Origin: an uncultured Synergistales bacterium
GTDB taxonomy: Bacteria > Synergistota > Synergistia > Synergistales > Aminobacteriaceae
Assembly: GCA_905234205.1 (NCBI GenBank)
Contig: CAJOGG010000093.1
Coordinates: 1,179 to 11,165, forward strand
Length of the DNA stretch: 9,987 nucleotides
Reading direction: 5' to 3'
Positions 1 through 6,021 of the stretch are shown piece by piece (within the stretch, counting starts at the first letter, position 1; every line of letters starts with the position of its first letter). A program made the translations under genes and the position numbers. The notes under the pieces were generated by a model. That model saw only the letters and a list, made by a program, of their open reading frames with translations, was not told where the DNA came from and made no database searches.

Positions 1-265
1 CTTCTGCAATAGCACACAAAGCTATCGTAGTCTTTCCAGAACCTTCAGGCCCAAATATCTCAACTATACGTCCCTTAGGATAACCGCCGATCCCTAACGC
101 GACATCAAGCGGCAAAACTCCTGTGGGGCTAACGTCAACATTCTTCTTGGCCGTGTCACCAAGCCTCATGATCGCTCCGTCCCCAAACTTGCTGCGAATA
201 TCTCCTATTGCTTCCTCTAAAATTTGTTCCTTCGTCTGTGCTGCTTTCTTAACAGCTTTTGCCAA
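1..265 (-). CDS. recA: RecA recombinase, N-terminal 88 residues (gene runs off the left edge)
   Basis: RecA forms the ATP-dependent filament on single-stranded DNA that drives homologous recombination and, where present, LexA cleavage. The visible part contains the N-terminal helix region, the family stretch [11 protein letters not shown] (26-36), the [20 protein letters not shown] core, and a full Walker A box GPEGSGKT at residues 72-79. The start is a TTG at 265-263: GGAGG lies 7 bases upstream (277-273), the protein then begins AKAVKK, and no in-frame ATG fits. The upstream glycohydrolase gene stops only one base before this TTG and contains the recA ribosome site inside its last codons, so the two are probably translationally coupled. 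I see no separate promoter or LexA box just upstream; one could lie inside the upstream gene. The ATPase core, L1/L2 loops and C-terminus are outside the window. Confidence 0.96.
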   Translation of the reverse strand, partial: MAKAVKKAAQTKEQILEEAIGDIRSKFGDGAIMRLGDTAKKNVDVSPTGVLPLDVALGIGGYPKGRIVEIFGPEGSGKTTIALCAIAE

Positions 266-266
266 G

Positions 267-1085
267 TTAATTCCTCCAGTTCTCCCACTTGTCTATAATT
301 TCTCGCAGATAGTCATCAAGTTTTTCGTTGGCCATATTCGTTATTTCGTCAGGTATCCCGTAAAAGCCTTCTGCAATCGAACAAGCTATAGCCGTGAGTG
401 TATCAGAATCTCCGCTTAATGATACAGCACTCCTCGCAACGTCCTCAAAGTTTTCGCCTGCAAGAAATGCCGTGATAGCTTCCGGAACAGTTTGCTGACA
501 TGATTCAACGTGATGGTAAGTTTTTCGAATATCGTCAAGACTCCGTGAGAGATCGTAATAATATTTCTCGCAAATGTAATTCTTAATTTCGTCTTTGCTT
601 TTTCCTGTACGTGCTAGAAATATTGCCCCCGCTGTTGCCTTTGCTCCTCGTATGCCTTCAGGACTGTTATGCGAGATTCGTGAACTAGCCGCCGCAAAAT
701 TTTCAACGCTCTCTAAATCGTCAAACGCCCACGCAACTGGAGAGACTCTCATAGCTGAACCATTTCCCCAACTGTTATAAGGAGCGGGATTCATCTTCAT
801 CAGCCAATAATAAAATCTGCTTCCATAACCTGCCCTTGGATATAAGCGTCCGAACTCCTGCATTGAAGTTATGGCCTGTTTCTCAAAGTCTGACTCGCTG
901 ACATTATCGCCCTTATGTGGCATGACCTTCATTAACGCGTCTGCTACTGCTAGAGTCATAACGGAGTCGTCAGTGAAGTATGAGTTTTCGGAAATTAATT
1001 GATACTTACGGCTGTAAGCTGCTTCACGATGTTGATCGAACTCAAACGGGCTCCCGACTATGTCCCCTATAACTGCTCCTAACAT
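267..1085 (-). CDS. ADP-ribosylglycohydrolase (ARH/DraG family)
   Basis: A 272-residue protein of the all-helical, Mg-dependent family that removes ADP-ribose from proteins or related adducts. The hallmark metal sites are present: GDIVGSPFE near the N-terminus (7-15), TDDS at 38-41, and GDSDT at 225-229 in a [20 protein letters not shown] context. NGSAMRVSP (108-116) and ISHNSPEG (137-144) are also family-typical. Length is normal and there is no signal peptide, so it should be cytoplasmic. The ATG at 1085 follows GGGAGGG, which overlaps the end of the DUF362 gene at an unusually long spacing of about 13 bases. The gap to DUF362 is 9 bases and to recA 1 base, which points to one operon. The natural substrate cannot be read from sequence; protein, nucleic-acid or small-molecule ADP-ribose adducts are all possible, and no ADP-ribosyltransferase is visible nearby. 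Confidence 0.92.
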   Translation of the reverse strand: MLGAVIGDIVGSPFEFDQHREAAYSRKYQLISENSYFTDDSVMTLAVADALMKVMPHKGDNVSESDFEKQAITSMQEFGRLYPRAGYGSRFYYWLMKMNPAPYNSWGNGSAMRVSPVAWAFDDLESVENFAAASSRISHNSPEGIRGAKATAGAIFLARTGKSKDEIKNYICEKYYYDLSRSLDDIRKTYHHVESCQQTVPEAITAFLAGENFEDVARSAVSLSGDSDTLTAIACSIAEGFYGIPDEITNMANEKLDDYLREIIDKWENWRN

Positions 1086-1094
1086 TTTTGTGGA

Positions 1095-2081
1095 TTAACC
1101 CTCCCAAGGTCTTACATGTTTGACTGCTTCGGCTTGAGAGATTCGCGCGTCGTTGTTATCAATATCAATCAACATGTATTTATCGTTGCCCATTCCTAAC
1201 TCTTTCATGTAAGAAAGTTGACGATGTCCGTGACGTGATTCGATTCTCTCAACTAAAGCCGCGTGATAATTTTCCGGCATTGCATAGACTAAATCAACAC
1301 TAGCCTGATCGACAGCCAATATATCAAGTGAAGCAAGTATTCCAACGTTAGGGGTAACAACTGGTTCGGCCGCAACACCTTCACAGTCACAAGACACTGA
1401 CATATTACGCATGACGTTAATATATGCTACGTTTTTGCCAAAATGATCAATTGTCGCCTTAGTTGATTCTGTCATTCGCTCCATAAATTCCTCTTCGCAA
1501 ATATCCCATTGATTAGGCTGACCGGGTGTTGTGTGAATCATTGCTTTTCCGATACGACCATCAGCGCAGCCTATGCCGATGTTTTTGTCAGAGCCTCCGA
1601 AGCCTCCCATAGCGTGGCCTTTGAAGTGAGTTAATGCGAGCAGCGAATCATAATTCAACATGTTTACGCCAACCGACATTTTTGTGAACCACTTGCCGCC
1701 CTTGACAGGTAACAAAGCTGTTCCGCGTTCGTCCATAATATCGACCGTGGCAAAATCCCAGCCGTTAGTCTTGATGGCCTCTCTATGTAAATCTGTGGTA
1801 TAACGTCCGCCTTCGTAGTAAGCATTAGTCTCGACAATGTGAGCGCCTGGTAAATCTTTCGTGATTAACTCCTTAACCCAAGGTCTAGGGATAATATTTG
1901 GGCCATGAGGTTCGCCTGTATGAAGCTTAATTGCAACTTTGCCGGTGATGTGTTGATTGATTCGCGCGTAAATTTTTCTCAAGCCCTCTGCTGATAAGTC
2001 GCGTGTGAAATATACGATTGCCTCATTTCCTGAACGCTTGCTATACGGAATGTATTTGTCGCCGTCTTTTCCTGGTAACAT
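1095..2081 (-). CDS. DUF362 family protein
   Basis: A 328-residue protein recognised as DUF362 from the core pattern: an early KLHTGEPHG region, a GGRYTTDLH segment, the LTHFKGHAMGGFGGSDKNIGIGCADGRIGK stretch, and the late NMSVSCDCEG...PVVTPNVGILAS.DILAVDQAS block. In other bacteria DUF362 domains often accompany ferredoxin-like iron-sulfur modules, but no CxxCxxC cluster is present here, only the CDC pair; the biochemical role is not established. The start is placed at the ATG at 2081, which has AGGAGG 10 bases upstream. A longer reading back to 2162 exists but would run through the tRNA-Arg, so it is not real. It is the first protein gene after the tRNA (44-base gap, no obvious promoter between) and is followed after 9 bases by the glycohydrolase. 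Confidence 0.88.
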   Translation of the reverse strand: MLPGKDGDKYIPYSKRSGNEAIVYFTRDLSAEGLRKIYARINQHITGKVAIKLHTGEPHGPNIIPRPWVKELITKDLPGAHIVETNAYYEGGRYTTDLHREAIKTNGWDFATVDIMDERGTALLPVKGGKWFTKMSVGVNMLNYDSLLALTHFKGHAMGGFGGSDKNIGIGCADGRIGKAMIHTTPGQPNQWDICEEEFMERMTESTKATIDHFGKNVAYINVMRNMSVSCDCEGVAAEPVVTPNVGILASLDILAVDQASVDLVYAMPENYHAALVERIESRHGHRQLSYMKELGMGNDKYMLIDIDNNDARISQAEAVKHVRPWEG

Positions 2082-2125
2082 TATAAGTTTTCCTCCTGAT
2101 AAAATTTTTGTGAAGTGTATGAGAT

Positions 2126-2201
2126 TGGCGCGCCCAAGGAGATTCGGACTCCTGACCTTCAACTCCGGAGGTTGAGGCTCTATCCACTGAGCTACGGACG
2201 C
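2126..2201 (-). tRNA. tRNA-Arg (anticodon CCG)
   Basis: A complete 76-base cloverleaf folds on the minus strand. The acceptor GCGTCCG pairs with TGGGCGC (two G-T wobbles), followed by discriminator G and an encoded CCA at 2128-2126. The D stem is GCTC/GAGC. The anticodon stem is TCAAC/GTTGA with loop CTCCGGA, giving anticodon CCG, which reads the CGG arginine codon. The T stem is AGGAG/CTCCT with loop TCCGAAT, slightly off the usual TTCGAAT. The 5' end is at 2201, a few bases after a good extended -10 promoter. The 3' CCA lies 44 bases before the DUF362 start, so the transcript may continue into that operon. Confidence 0.95.
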
Positions 2202-2210
2202 AGCGTGAGA

Positions 2211-2220
2211 ATTATATCAT
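2211..2220 (-). promoter_or_regulatory. Extended -10 promoter for tRNA-Arg (and probably the DUF362-glycohydrolase-recA unit)
   Basis: On the minus strand the sequence reads TGATATAAT, a perfect extended -10 element (TGn plus TATAAT, hexamer at 2216-2211). The predicted transcription start lies around 2204, only two or three bases before the tRNA 5' end. No good -35 hexamer is seen at the normal distance, which fits the extended -10 class. Confidence 0.65.
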
Positions 2221-2230
2221 GTAAGGAATA

Positions 2231-2257
2231 ACAGGGAGCCCCTACAAACCCCCCTGT
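2231..2257 (-). terminator. Weak terminator-like hairpin at the end of the broken ND5-like gene
   Basis: On the minus strand an 8-pair stem (ACAGGGGG with GCTCCCTGT, one G-T) forms across the stop codon at 2244-2242. It is followed only by TATTCC, so the U-tract is poor. It sits just before the tRNA-Arg promoter. It resembles the better terminator at 5241-5267. Confidence 0.45.
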
Positions 2258-3697
2258 GCTATTTTCGTGAAGAAGTCAATGAATTTTTCCGCGTACAATC
2301 CGTAAAGAAAACTCCCTACAGCAAGAACATACAATGGAAGCAACATTTGCCAGCCTGGATCTTTAACACCCTCGTTAGCAGTCTTGAAATCAAAATTTTT
2401 CCCGGGCATTATGAATATACTAAAGATAGAAAATATATACAACACCGTCAACACAGCAGAGATAGCTAACATTGCTATACCTATGTGTCCAAGTGGATAA
2501 AAAGCCGCGCAAGCCGTCCCAAGTTGCCATTTCCCCATAAAGCCAGCGCTAGGAGGAAGACCGCACAAGGCCAAGCCCGAAATTAATAACGCAATGGAAG
2601 TTTTAGGCATTCCCAAGCCGATCCCTCGCATGTCAAATAAATATTCGCGTTTAGTCTGACATAAGATAGCTCCGGCGCAGAAGAACAAGTTAATCTTCAT
2701 GACCGCGTGTCCTCCCATGTGAGTTAGTGCCCCAACAAGTCCTTCAGGAGTCAATAACAATACCCCTAACACGAATAGTTGAGTACGCAAAACGCCGCTT
2801 CAAGTGTTGAGTCGCAAGCGCCATTGATGAGCCATACACTATAGTGATACATGCAAGACCGAAAGCCGCCCATTGTGCCCACGTCCCAGCGAGTGAAGCA
2901 GGCTCGAACACGTACCAGGTTAAACGAATTATCGCGAAGACTCCAGCTTTGACGACCGCAACAGCATGCAACAGAGCTGTAACAGGTGTAGGAGCTACCG
3001 ACGCGCTAGGAAGCCACGAATGAAACGGGAACACAGCAGCTTTTACTCCGAAGCCAAGAAATCCTAAGAACCACGCCCACAAAAGCATGTTGCTAGGTTT
3101 ATCAGGGGATACAATCAACGTACCGCCCATCTTGAAAATTTCGCCAGCACCTTGGGACATTGCATAAGTAAGAGCGATAAATGCACACGCAGCCCCGCCA
3201 ACCGAATAAATCAAATATTTTCGTCCAGCGTATCTTCCTCGGCCGTCCATCTCATGCATGACTAAAGGCAACGTTGTCAAAGTCATTAACTCGTAGAACA
3301 AATACAGCGTCAATAAATCTGAAGAAAGCGCAATCCCCGCAACTACCCCATAAGTTAATACGAACCATGCAAAAAATGAAGTCTCCCTGTGTTCGTGATT
3401 CATGTACTCAAAAGCATAAAGAGTAGTCAACGGCCATAGAACAGCTATCAAAACAGCAAAGACCATTCCAAGACCGTCAAGCCTCAATGCAAACGCAGCT
3501 TTCTCTGAAAACCTGAACAACGTCAAAGTATTCGCAGGAGGATCAAGAACTAGCAGCAAAATTATTAATGTGTTGAAGAGTACCGCGCCTTCCGTGAAGA
3601 TGTTACGAGATTTACGGCTAGGAAAATTTATCGTGGTTATCAATAACGCCGCGAGCGCAGGAATTAATATCGGGAACAACAAAAATTTTTCATTCAT
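2242..3697 (-). pseudogene. Broken ND5/NuoL/MrpD-like proton-antiporter membrane subunit
   Basis: This is an antiporter-like subunit of the complex I / Mrp / membrane-hydrogenase family. The first part (3697 to about 2774, 308 matching residues) has many membrane helices, the helix Glu in LYLFYELMTL (E136), the Lys in FGVKAAVFPFHSWLP (K219), the PTPVTALLHAVAVVKAG block (237-252, K250) and the LKRRFAYSTI block (299-308). The reading frame is then lost and ends nine codons later. The rest continues in another frame from about 2772 (VLGVLLLTPEGLVGALTHMGGHAVMKINLFFCAGA, then GLPPSAGFMGKW and further helices) to the TAG at 2242. Compared with the family pattern YSTISxLSYxLxG, about five residues are missing at the join. 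The total length of 1456 bases requires loss of 2 modulo 3, so about 14 or 17 bases. An AGGAGG-type site lies 12 bases before the ATG. No partner subunits are in the window, so even an intact form would be an orphan here. An assembly error is the alternative. Confidence 0.82.
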
Positions 3698-3722
3698 GAA
3701 TTACTCATTCCTCCTAACGTCA

Positions 3723-4498
3723 TTATTTTAATCTAGTTCTGTCAGGGTGTTCGCCTCCCCAACCTAATGGCGGCATGTTCTCAATGCGTGAAACGTCCTC
3801 GGAGTCAATCTCAAAATCAAAGCACGCAAAATTCTCTCGCATTCTCTCAATCGAACTGGCTTTCACTAATGGCATGACACCTTCTTGAATGCAGAAGCGT
3901 ATACAAATTTGTGCGAGACTCACGTTATATTTCTTGGCCAAGGAGATTAATAACTCGTCAGAAAAAATCCTCCCACGCGCTAATGGACTCCAAGCCTGCA
4001 ATAAAATCTTGTGCTCACGATAAAAATTTCGAGCTGTGCGAGCGCGGGCACGACCTTACAATTTTTGAGAATAATATCAGCGTGATAAGGCAAAAAATTA
4101 CTCAACCCAAGAGCTTTGATCTTACCCTTTGAATATAATTCTTCCAATGCGCGCCAAGTCTCAAGGTTAATTTCCGGATCCATATTCGGCCAATGAATGA
4201 AATACGCGTCAAGATAATCAGTTTCGAGTCTCTCAAGCGTGCGTGTAAAAGCTGCCTTTGCATTCTCATAACCTGCTTCATCTTTCCAGAGCTTGGAGGC
4301 TATGAAAATTTTCTCTCGTTGCGTCCCTGTTGCTTTCATTGCTGCGGGGATTGCTTCCTCGTTGCCATAAAAAGACGCCGTGTCAAAATATTCAAAGCCT
4401 GCTTTCATTGCAAGCGTTATCGAATCAACATCAGCTTTGTACGTCCCGAAACCTATAGCAGGAAATTTGAGGCCGCTATTTAGTGTCAAGGTCTTCAT
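3723..4498 (-). pseudogene. Broken aldo/keto reductase
   Basis: Aldo/keto reductases are soluble NADPH-dependent carbonyl reductases with a TIM-barrel fold. The first part starts at the ATG at 4498 (MKTLTLNSGLKFPAIGFGTYKA), with AAGGAGAG 7 bases upstream. It holds the whole catalytic tetrad: D39 and Y44 in YFDTASFYGNE, K69 in SKLW, and H102 in IHWP. It runs in frame to PALAQLEI (about 4025) and then shifts and stops at 3980. The other frame resumes with NFYREHKILLQAWSPLARG and continues through SLAQICIRFCIQEGVMPLVKAS to a family-typical end, PPLGWGGEHPDR, at 3723. Roughly 12-14 residues between strand 6 and the LQAWSPL motif are absent. The 776-base span implies a loss of 1 modulo 3, for example 37 or 40 bases. 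The join lies in an A/T run, GAAATTTTTAT, that could have served as a short repeat for deletion. The missing part lies near the cofactor site, so the product is probably inactive. Confidence 0.85.
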
Positions 4499-4606
4499 GC
4501 TAGTTCTCTCCTTACTCAAATGATAAATTCCTGTGTGAGGACTCAATCTTTTAACATAATATGCAAAAAAGTGTTAGAGATATTTTAATGAATTTTTCGT
4601 GAAAGT

Positions 4607-4635
4607 TTGACAGATTTTAATTAGCGGTGTAAAAT
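4607..4635 (+). promoter_or_regulatory. Strong sigma-70-type promoter, plus strand, no gene behind it
   Basis: A perfect -35 TTGACA (4607-4612), a 17-base spacer and a -10 TAAAAT (4630-4635, five of six) are seen on the plus strand. The predicted start is near 4642. The transcript would run toward yqeY in the antisense direction. No open frame or ribosome site follows before yqeY, so the product would be a small or antisense RNA, if it is used at all. Confidence 0.5.
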
Positions 4636-4705
4636 TCCGGCTCAATGCAATTCAGATATATATTGTACCAGTTAGAGACAATATCTTTTCTAATACTTTT
4701 CAGTG

Positions 4706-4766
4706 ATCACAACAGCCGGGGGTCCTGAGATCCCCAGCTTGCAACCTTTCCTATAACGTTTGTGAT
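4706..4766 (-). other. Structured RNA-like element beside the yqeY stop codon
   Basis: An outer stem of 7 pairs (ATCACAA at 4706-4712 with TTGTGAT at 4760-4766) encloses an 8-pair hairpin. On the minus strand that hairpin is AGCTGGGG (4739-4732) with CCCCC/GGCT (4721-4714) and a 10-base loop. The stem is unbroken only on the minus strand, where one pair is a G-U wobble that becomes a C-A mismatch on the plus strand. This favours a minus-strand transcript, the 3' end of yqeY. No U-tract follows, so it is not a classical rho-independent terminator. Confidence 0.4.
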
Positions 4767-4769
4767 AAG

Positions 4770-5219
4770 CTACTTATTTAAGAAGGCGTTTACCCTGTCT
4801 TTCACGTGTGATCCGTCGGCGAGTCCTTTTGCTTTACTCATTACGGCTTTCATTAATTTGCCCATGTCTTTTGGTGACGAAGCGTTAATTTCCTGTGCGG
4901 CTTGTGAGATTATTGCGTCAAGTTCGTCGTCGCTCATTTGTTTTGGTAAATATGGCTCAAGAATTTTTATCTCGGCCAACTCTGACTCGGCTCTATCGTT
5001 TGCGCCTCCGGCTTTGTATTGTTCTGCGGCGTCCTTACGTTGTTTTATGAGCCTGCGTATAACCGTGTGAACGTCATCGTCAGTTATTTCGAATCCCTTG
5101 CCTTTATCAGCTTGCAATTTCTGTAACTCGGCCTTCAGCATTCTTAACGTAGAGAGTTTTGCTTCTGCGTGTTCTTTCATTGCTTGGGTTAAATCGTGGG
5201 TTATGTCTTGTACTAACAT
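4770..5219 (-). CDS. yqeY: GatB/YqeY domain protein
   Basis: A 149-residue protein made of the YqeY domain, a helical domain related to the C-terminal tail of the GatB amidotransferase subunit. It is widespread in bacteria; its free-standing role is not firmly established, although a link to tRNA metabolism is often proposed. Family signs are the early TLRMLKAELQ helix, IRRLIKQRKDAAEQYKAGG, ELAEIKILEPYLPKQM, and the C-terminal DMGKLMKAVMSKAKGLADGSHV stretch (about 117-138), which matches the GatB-like GxVMKxVMxxxxGxADGxxV pattern. Length is normal. The ATG at 5219 has AGGAGG 12 bases upstream. It follows rpsU by 58 bases, with a terminator in between, and is the last gene of the HIT - rpsU - yqeY cluster. 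Confidence 0.92.
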   Translation of the reverse strand: MLVQDITHDLTQAMKEHAEAKLSTLRMLKAELQKLQADKGKGFEITDDDVHTVIRRLIKQRKDAAEQYKAGGANDRAESELAEIKILEPYLPKQMSDDELDAIISQAAQEINASSPKDMGKLMKAVMSKAKGLADGSHVKDRVNAFLNK

Positions 5220-5240
5220 GATAAATAAATTCCTCCTAAC

Positions 5241-5267
5241 AAAAAGGGAGCCCGTTAAAGCCCCCTT
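5241..5267 (-). terminator. Rho-independent terminator between rpsU and yqeY
   Basis: On the minus strand an 8-pair stem (AAGGGGGC with GCTCCCTT, one G-U) with an 8-base loop is followed directly by a run of five T. It begins 11 bases after the rpsU stop codon. The yqeY ribosome site starts three bases after the T run, so yqeY expression should depend on read-through or on a promoter inside rpsU. Confidence 0.8.
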
Positions 5268-5277
5268 GCCTTAATGA

Positions 5278-5475
5278 TTACATTGGGTTTCTGTGTCGCA
5301 TACTTTTACGTTTACGGGCAGCTTCTGCGCGTTTGATCTTCTTTGCATCGCTGGGTTTCTCGTAATGTTCACGTTTACGTGCTTCACGAAGTGTTCCTAC
5401 TCTTGCTACTTCACGTTTGAATCGCCTGAGGGTATCCTCGAGAGACTCTCCGTCCTTACGGGTTACTGTCGTCAT
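5278..5475 (-). CDS. rpsU: 30S ribosomal protein S21
   Basis: A 65-residue, strongly basic protein ([42 protein letters not shown]...) that matches bacterial S21. S21 sits on the platform of the small ribosomal subunit and helps initiation near the anti-Shine-Dalgarno end of 16S rRNA. The family core is residues 8-45, and the C-terminus is a lysine/arginine tail ending [12 protein letters not shown]. The ATG at 5475 has GGGAGGG 9 bases upstream. It lies 42 bases after the HIT gene and is followed by a strong terminator, so most transcripts from the HIT promoter probably end here. Confidence 0.97.
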   Translation of the reverse strand: MTTVTRKDGESLEDTLRRFKREVARVGTLREARKREHYEKPSDAKKIKRAEAARKRKSMRHRNPM

Positions 5476-5517
5476 GTTACTATTCCCTCCCTTCGGATTC
5501 TATAAAGCGTCAAACGA

Positions 5518-5856
5518 TTAGCCCGGGGGCCAACCGAGATTACGTCCTGCCAACAAATGTAAATGCAAATGTGGGACCGTTTGTCCGCCTTGTTCGCCAG
5601 TGTTGATTACCATTCTGTAACCGTCCTTCTCGAGGCCAAGTTCGCGGGCAACATTCACAGCACCAGTCATCAAATCACTCCAAACGCCCCTATCATCAAC
5701 GGCAGCCGAGGAAGTGTAATGAGCCTTTGGAATTATCAATACGTGCACAGGAGCTTGCGGGTTAAGATCCTTGAATGCTACGACTTTATCATCATTGTAG
5801 ACAAAATCAGTGGGGATTTCTCCGTTAGCTATCTTGCAGAAAATACAATCACTCAA
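5518..5856 (-). CDS. HIT (histidine triad) family protein, HinT type
   Basis: A 112-residue cytoplasmic nucleotide-binding protein. HinT-type enzymes hydrolyse purine nucleoside phosphoramidates and adenylated lysine or tRNA-synthetase products. The triad is intact: HLHLHLL with His 96, 98 and 100, where the last two flank the catalytic centre. The N-terminal CIFCKIANGEIP (4-15) supplies a CxxC pair that in some members binds zinc with H46 and a triad His. The start is TTG at 5856, giving MSDCIFC, with AGGAGG 9 bases upstream; no ATG or GTG in frame fits better. It is the first gene of the HIT - rpsU - yqeY cluster, and a minus-strand promoter lies 30-60 bases upstream. Confidence 0.95.
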   Translation of the reverse strand: MSDCIFCKIANGEIPTDFVYNDDKVVAFKDLNPQAPVHVLIIPKAHYTSSAAVDDRGVWSDLMTGAVNVARELGLEKDGYRMVINTGEQGGQTVPHLHLHLLAGRNLGWPPG

Positions 5857-5875
5857 AATTTTTTGCCTCCTAGAA

Positions 5876-5902
5876 TTGACACGGAGAATTTTACAATATA
5901 AT
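5876..5902 (+). promoter_or_regulatory. Candidate plus-strand promoter, consensus hexamers with short spacer
   Basis: TTGACA (5876-5881) and TATAAT (5897-5902) are both perfect, but the spacer is only 15 bases, shorter than the preferred 16-18. It would give a leader of about 110 bases to the decarboxylase gene. It occupies the same DNA as the divergent minus-strand promoter, so the two could not both be used at once. Confidence 0.35.
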
Positions 5903-5916
5903 CAAGTTATTCACAA
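5888..5916 (-). promoter_or_regulatory. Promoter for HIT - rpsU (- yqeY)
   Basis: On the minus strand a -35 TTGTGA (5916-5911, four of six), a 17-base spacer and a -10 TAAAAT (5893-5888, five of six) predict a start near 5881. That leaves a leader of about 25 bases, just enough for the AGGAGG and the TTG start at 5856. It overlaps a candidate plus-strand promoter at 5876-5902. Confidence 0.55.
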
Positions 5917-5953
5917 TTAAGAATATACGTACTTTTTTGCGGAGACATATTAT

Positions 5954-5983
5954 TTGCCAAAGGTGTTAATGTTGTGATATAAA
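5954..5983 (+). promoter_or_regulatory. Promoter for the decarboxylase beta subunit
   Basis: A -35 TTGCCA (5954-5959) and an extended -10 TGATATAAA (hexamer 5978-5983) are spaced by 18 bases. The predicted start is near 5990, giving a leader of about 30 bases to the ATG at 6022. This is the nearer of two candidate plus-strand promoters. Confidence 0.5.
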
Positions 5984-6021
5984 TCAAGAAAAATTTTCCA
6001 TGAAAGGATTTGATTAATAAT

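Larger units (their letters stand above)
4499..4769. other. Intergenic gap between aldo/keto reductase and yqeY
   Basis: I find no protein gene in this gap. It lies between the 5' end of the broken reductase and the 3' end of yqeY, both on the minus strand. It holds the reductase ribosome site (4506-4513), a plus-strand promoter at 4607-4635, a weak A/T-rich inverted repeat (ATATTGT near 4660 with ACAATAT near 4679), the palindrome GTGATCAC at 4703-4710, and a folded region beside the yqeY stop. No convincing promoter for the reductase was seen on the minus strand. Confidence 0.6.

Noticed and set aside
2082..2162. 27-residue N-terminal extension of the DUF362 protein
   Set aside because: It would be translated through the 3' part of tRNA-Arg. 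The ATG at 2081 has its own AGGAGG and starts the conserved part of the protein.
2744..2800. Programmed frameshift or ribosome hopping in the ND5-like gene
   Set aside because: About five conserved residues are missing from the DNA itself, so no recoding event would restore the protein, and no slippery heptamer with a downstream stem was seen.
4714..4745. TPP riboswitch suggested by CTGAGA within GGGGTCCTGAGATCCCC
   Set aside because: The other required TPP elements, the GGGGTGC-type start and the ACCTGATC...GGATAATGCC block, are absent, and no thiamine gene follows.
2231..5267. Dispersed repeat suggested by the similar words AGGGAGCCC at 2233 and 5245
   Set aside because: Both belong to terminator-like hairpins after genes and diverge outside the stem, so convergent terminator sequence explains them.
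5563..5901. 112-codon plus-strand open frame over the HIT gene
   Set aside because: It is antisense to the conserved HIT protein and lacks a family signature or ribosome site.
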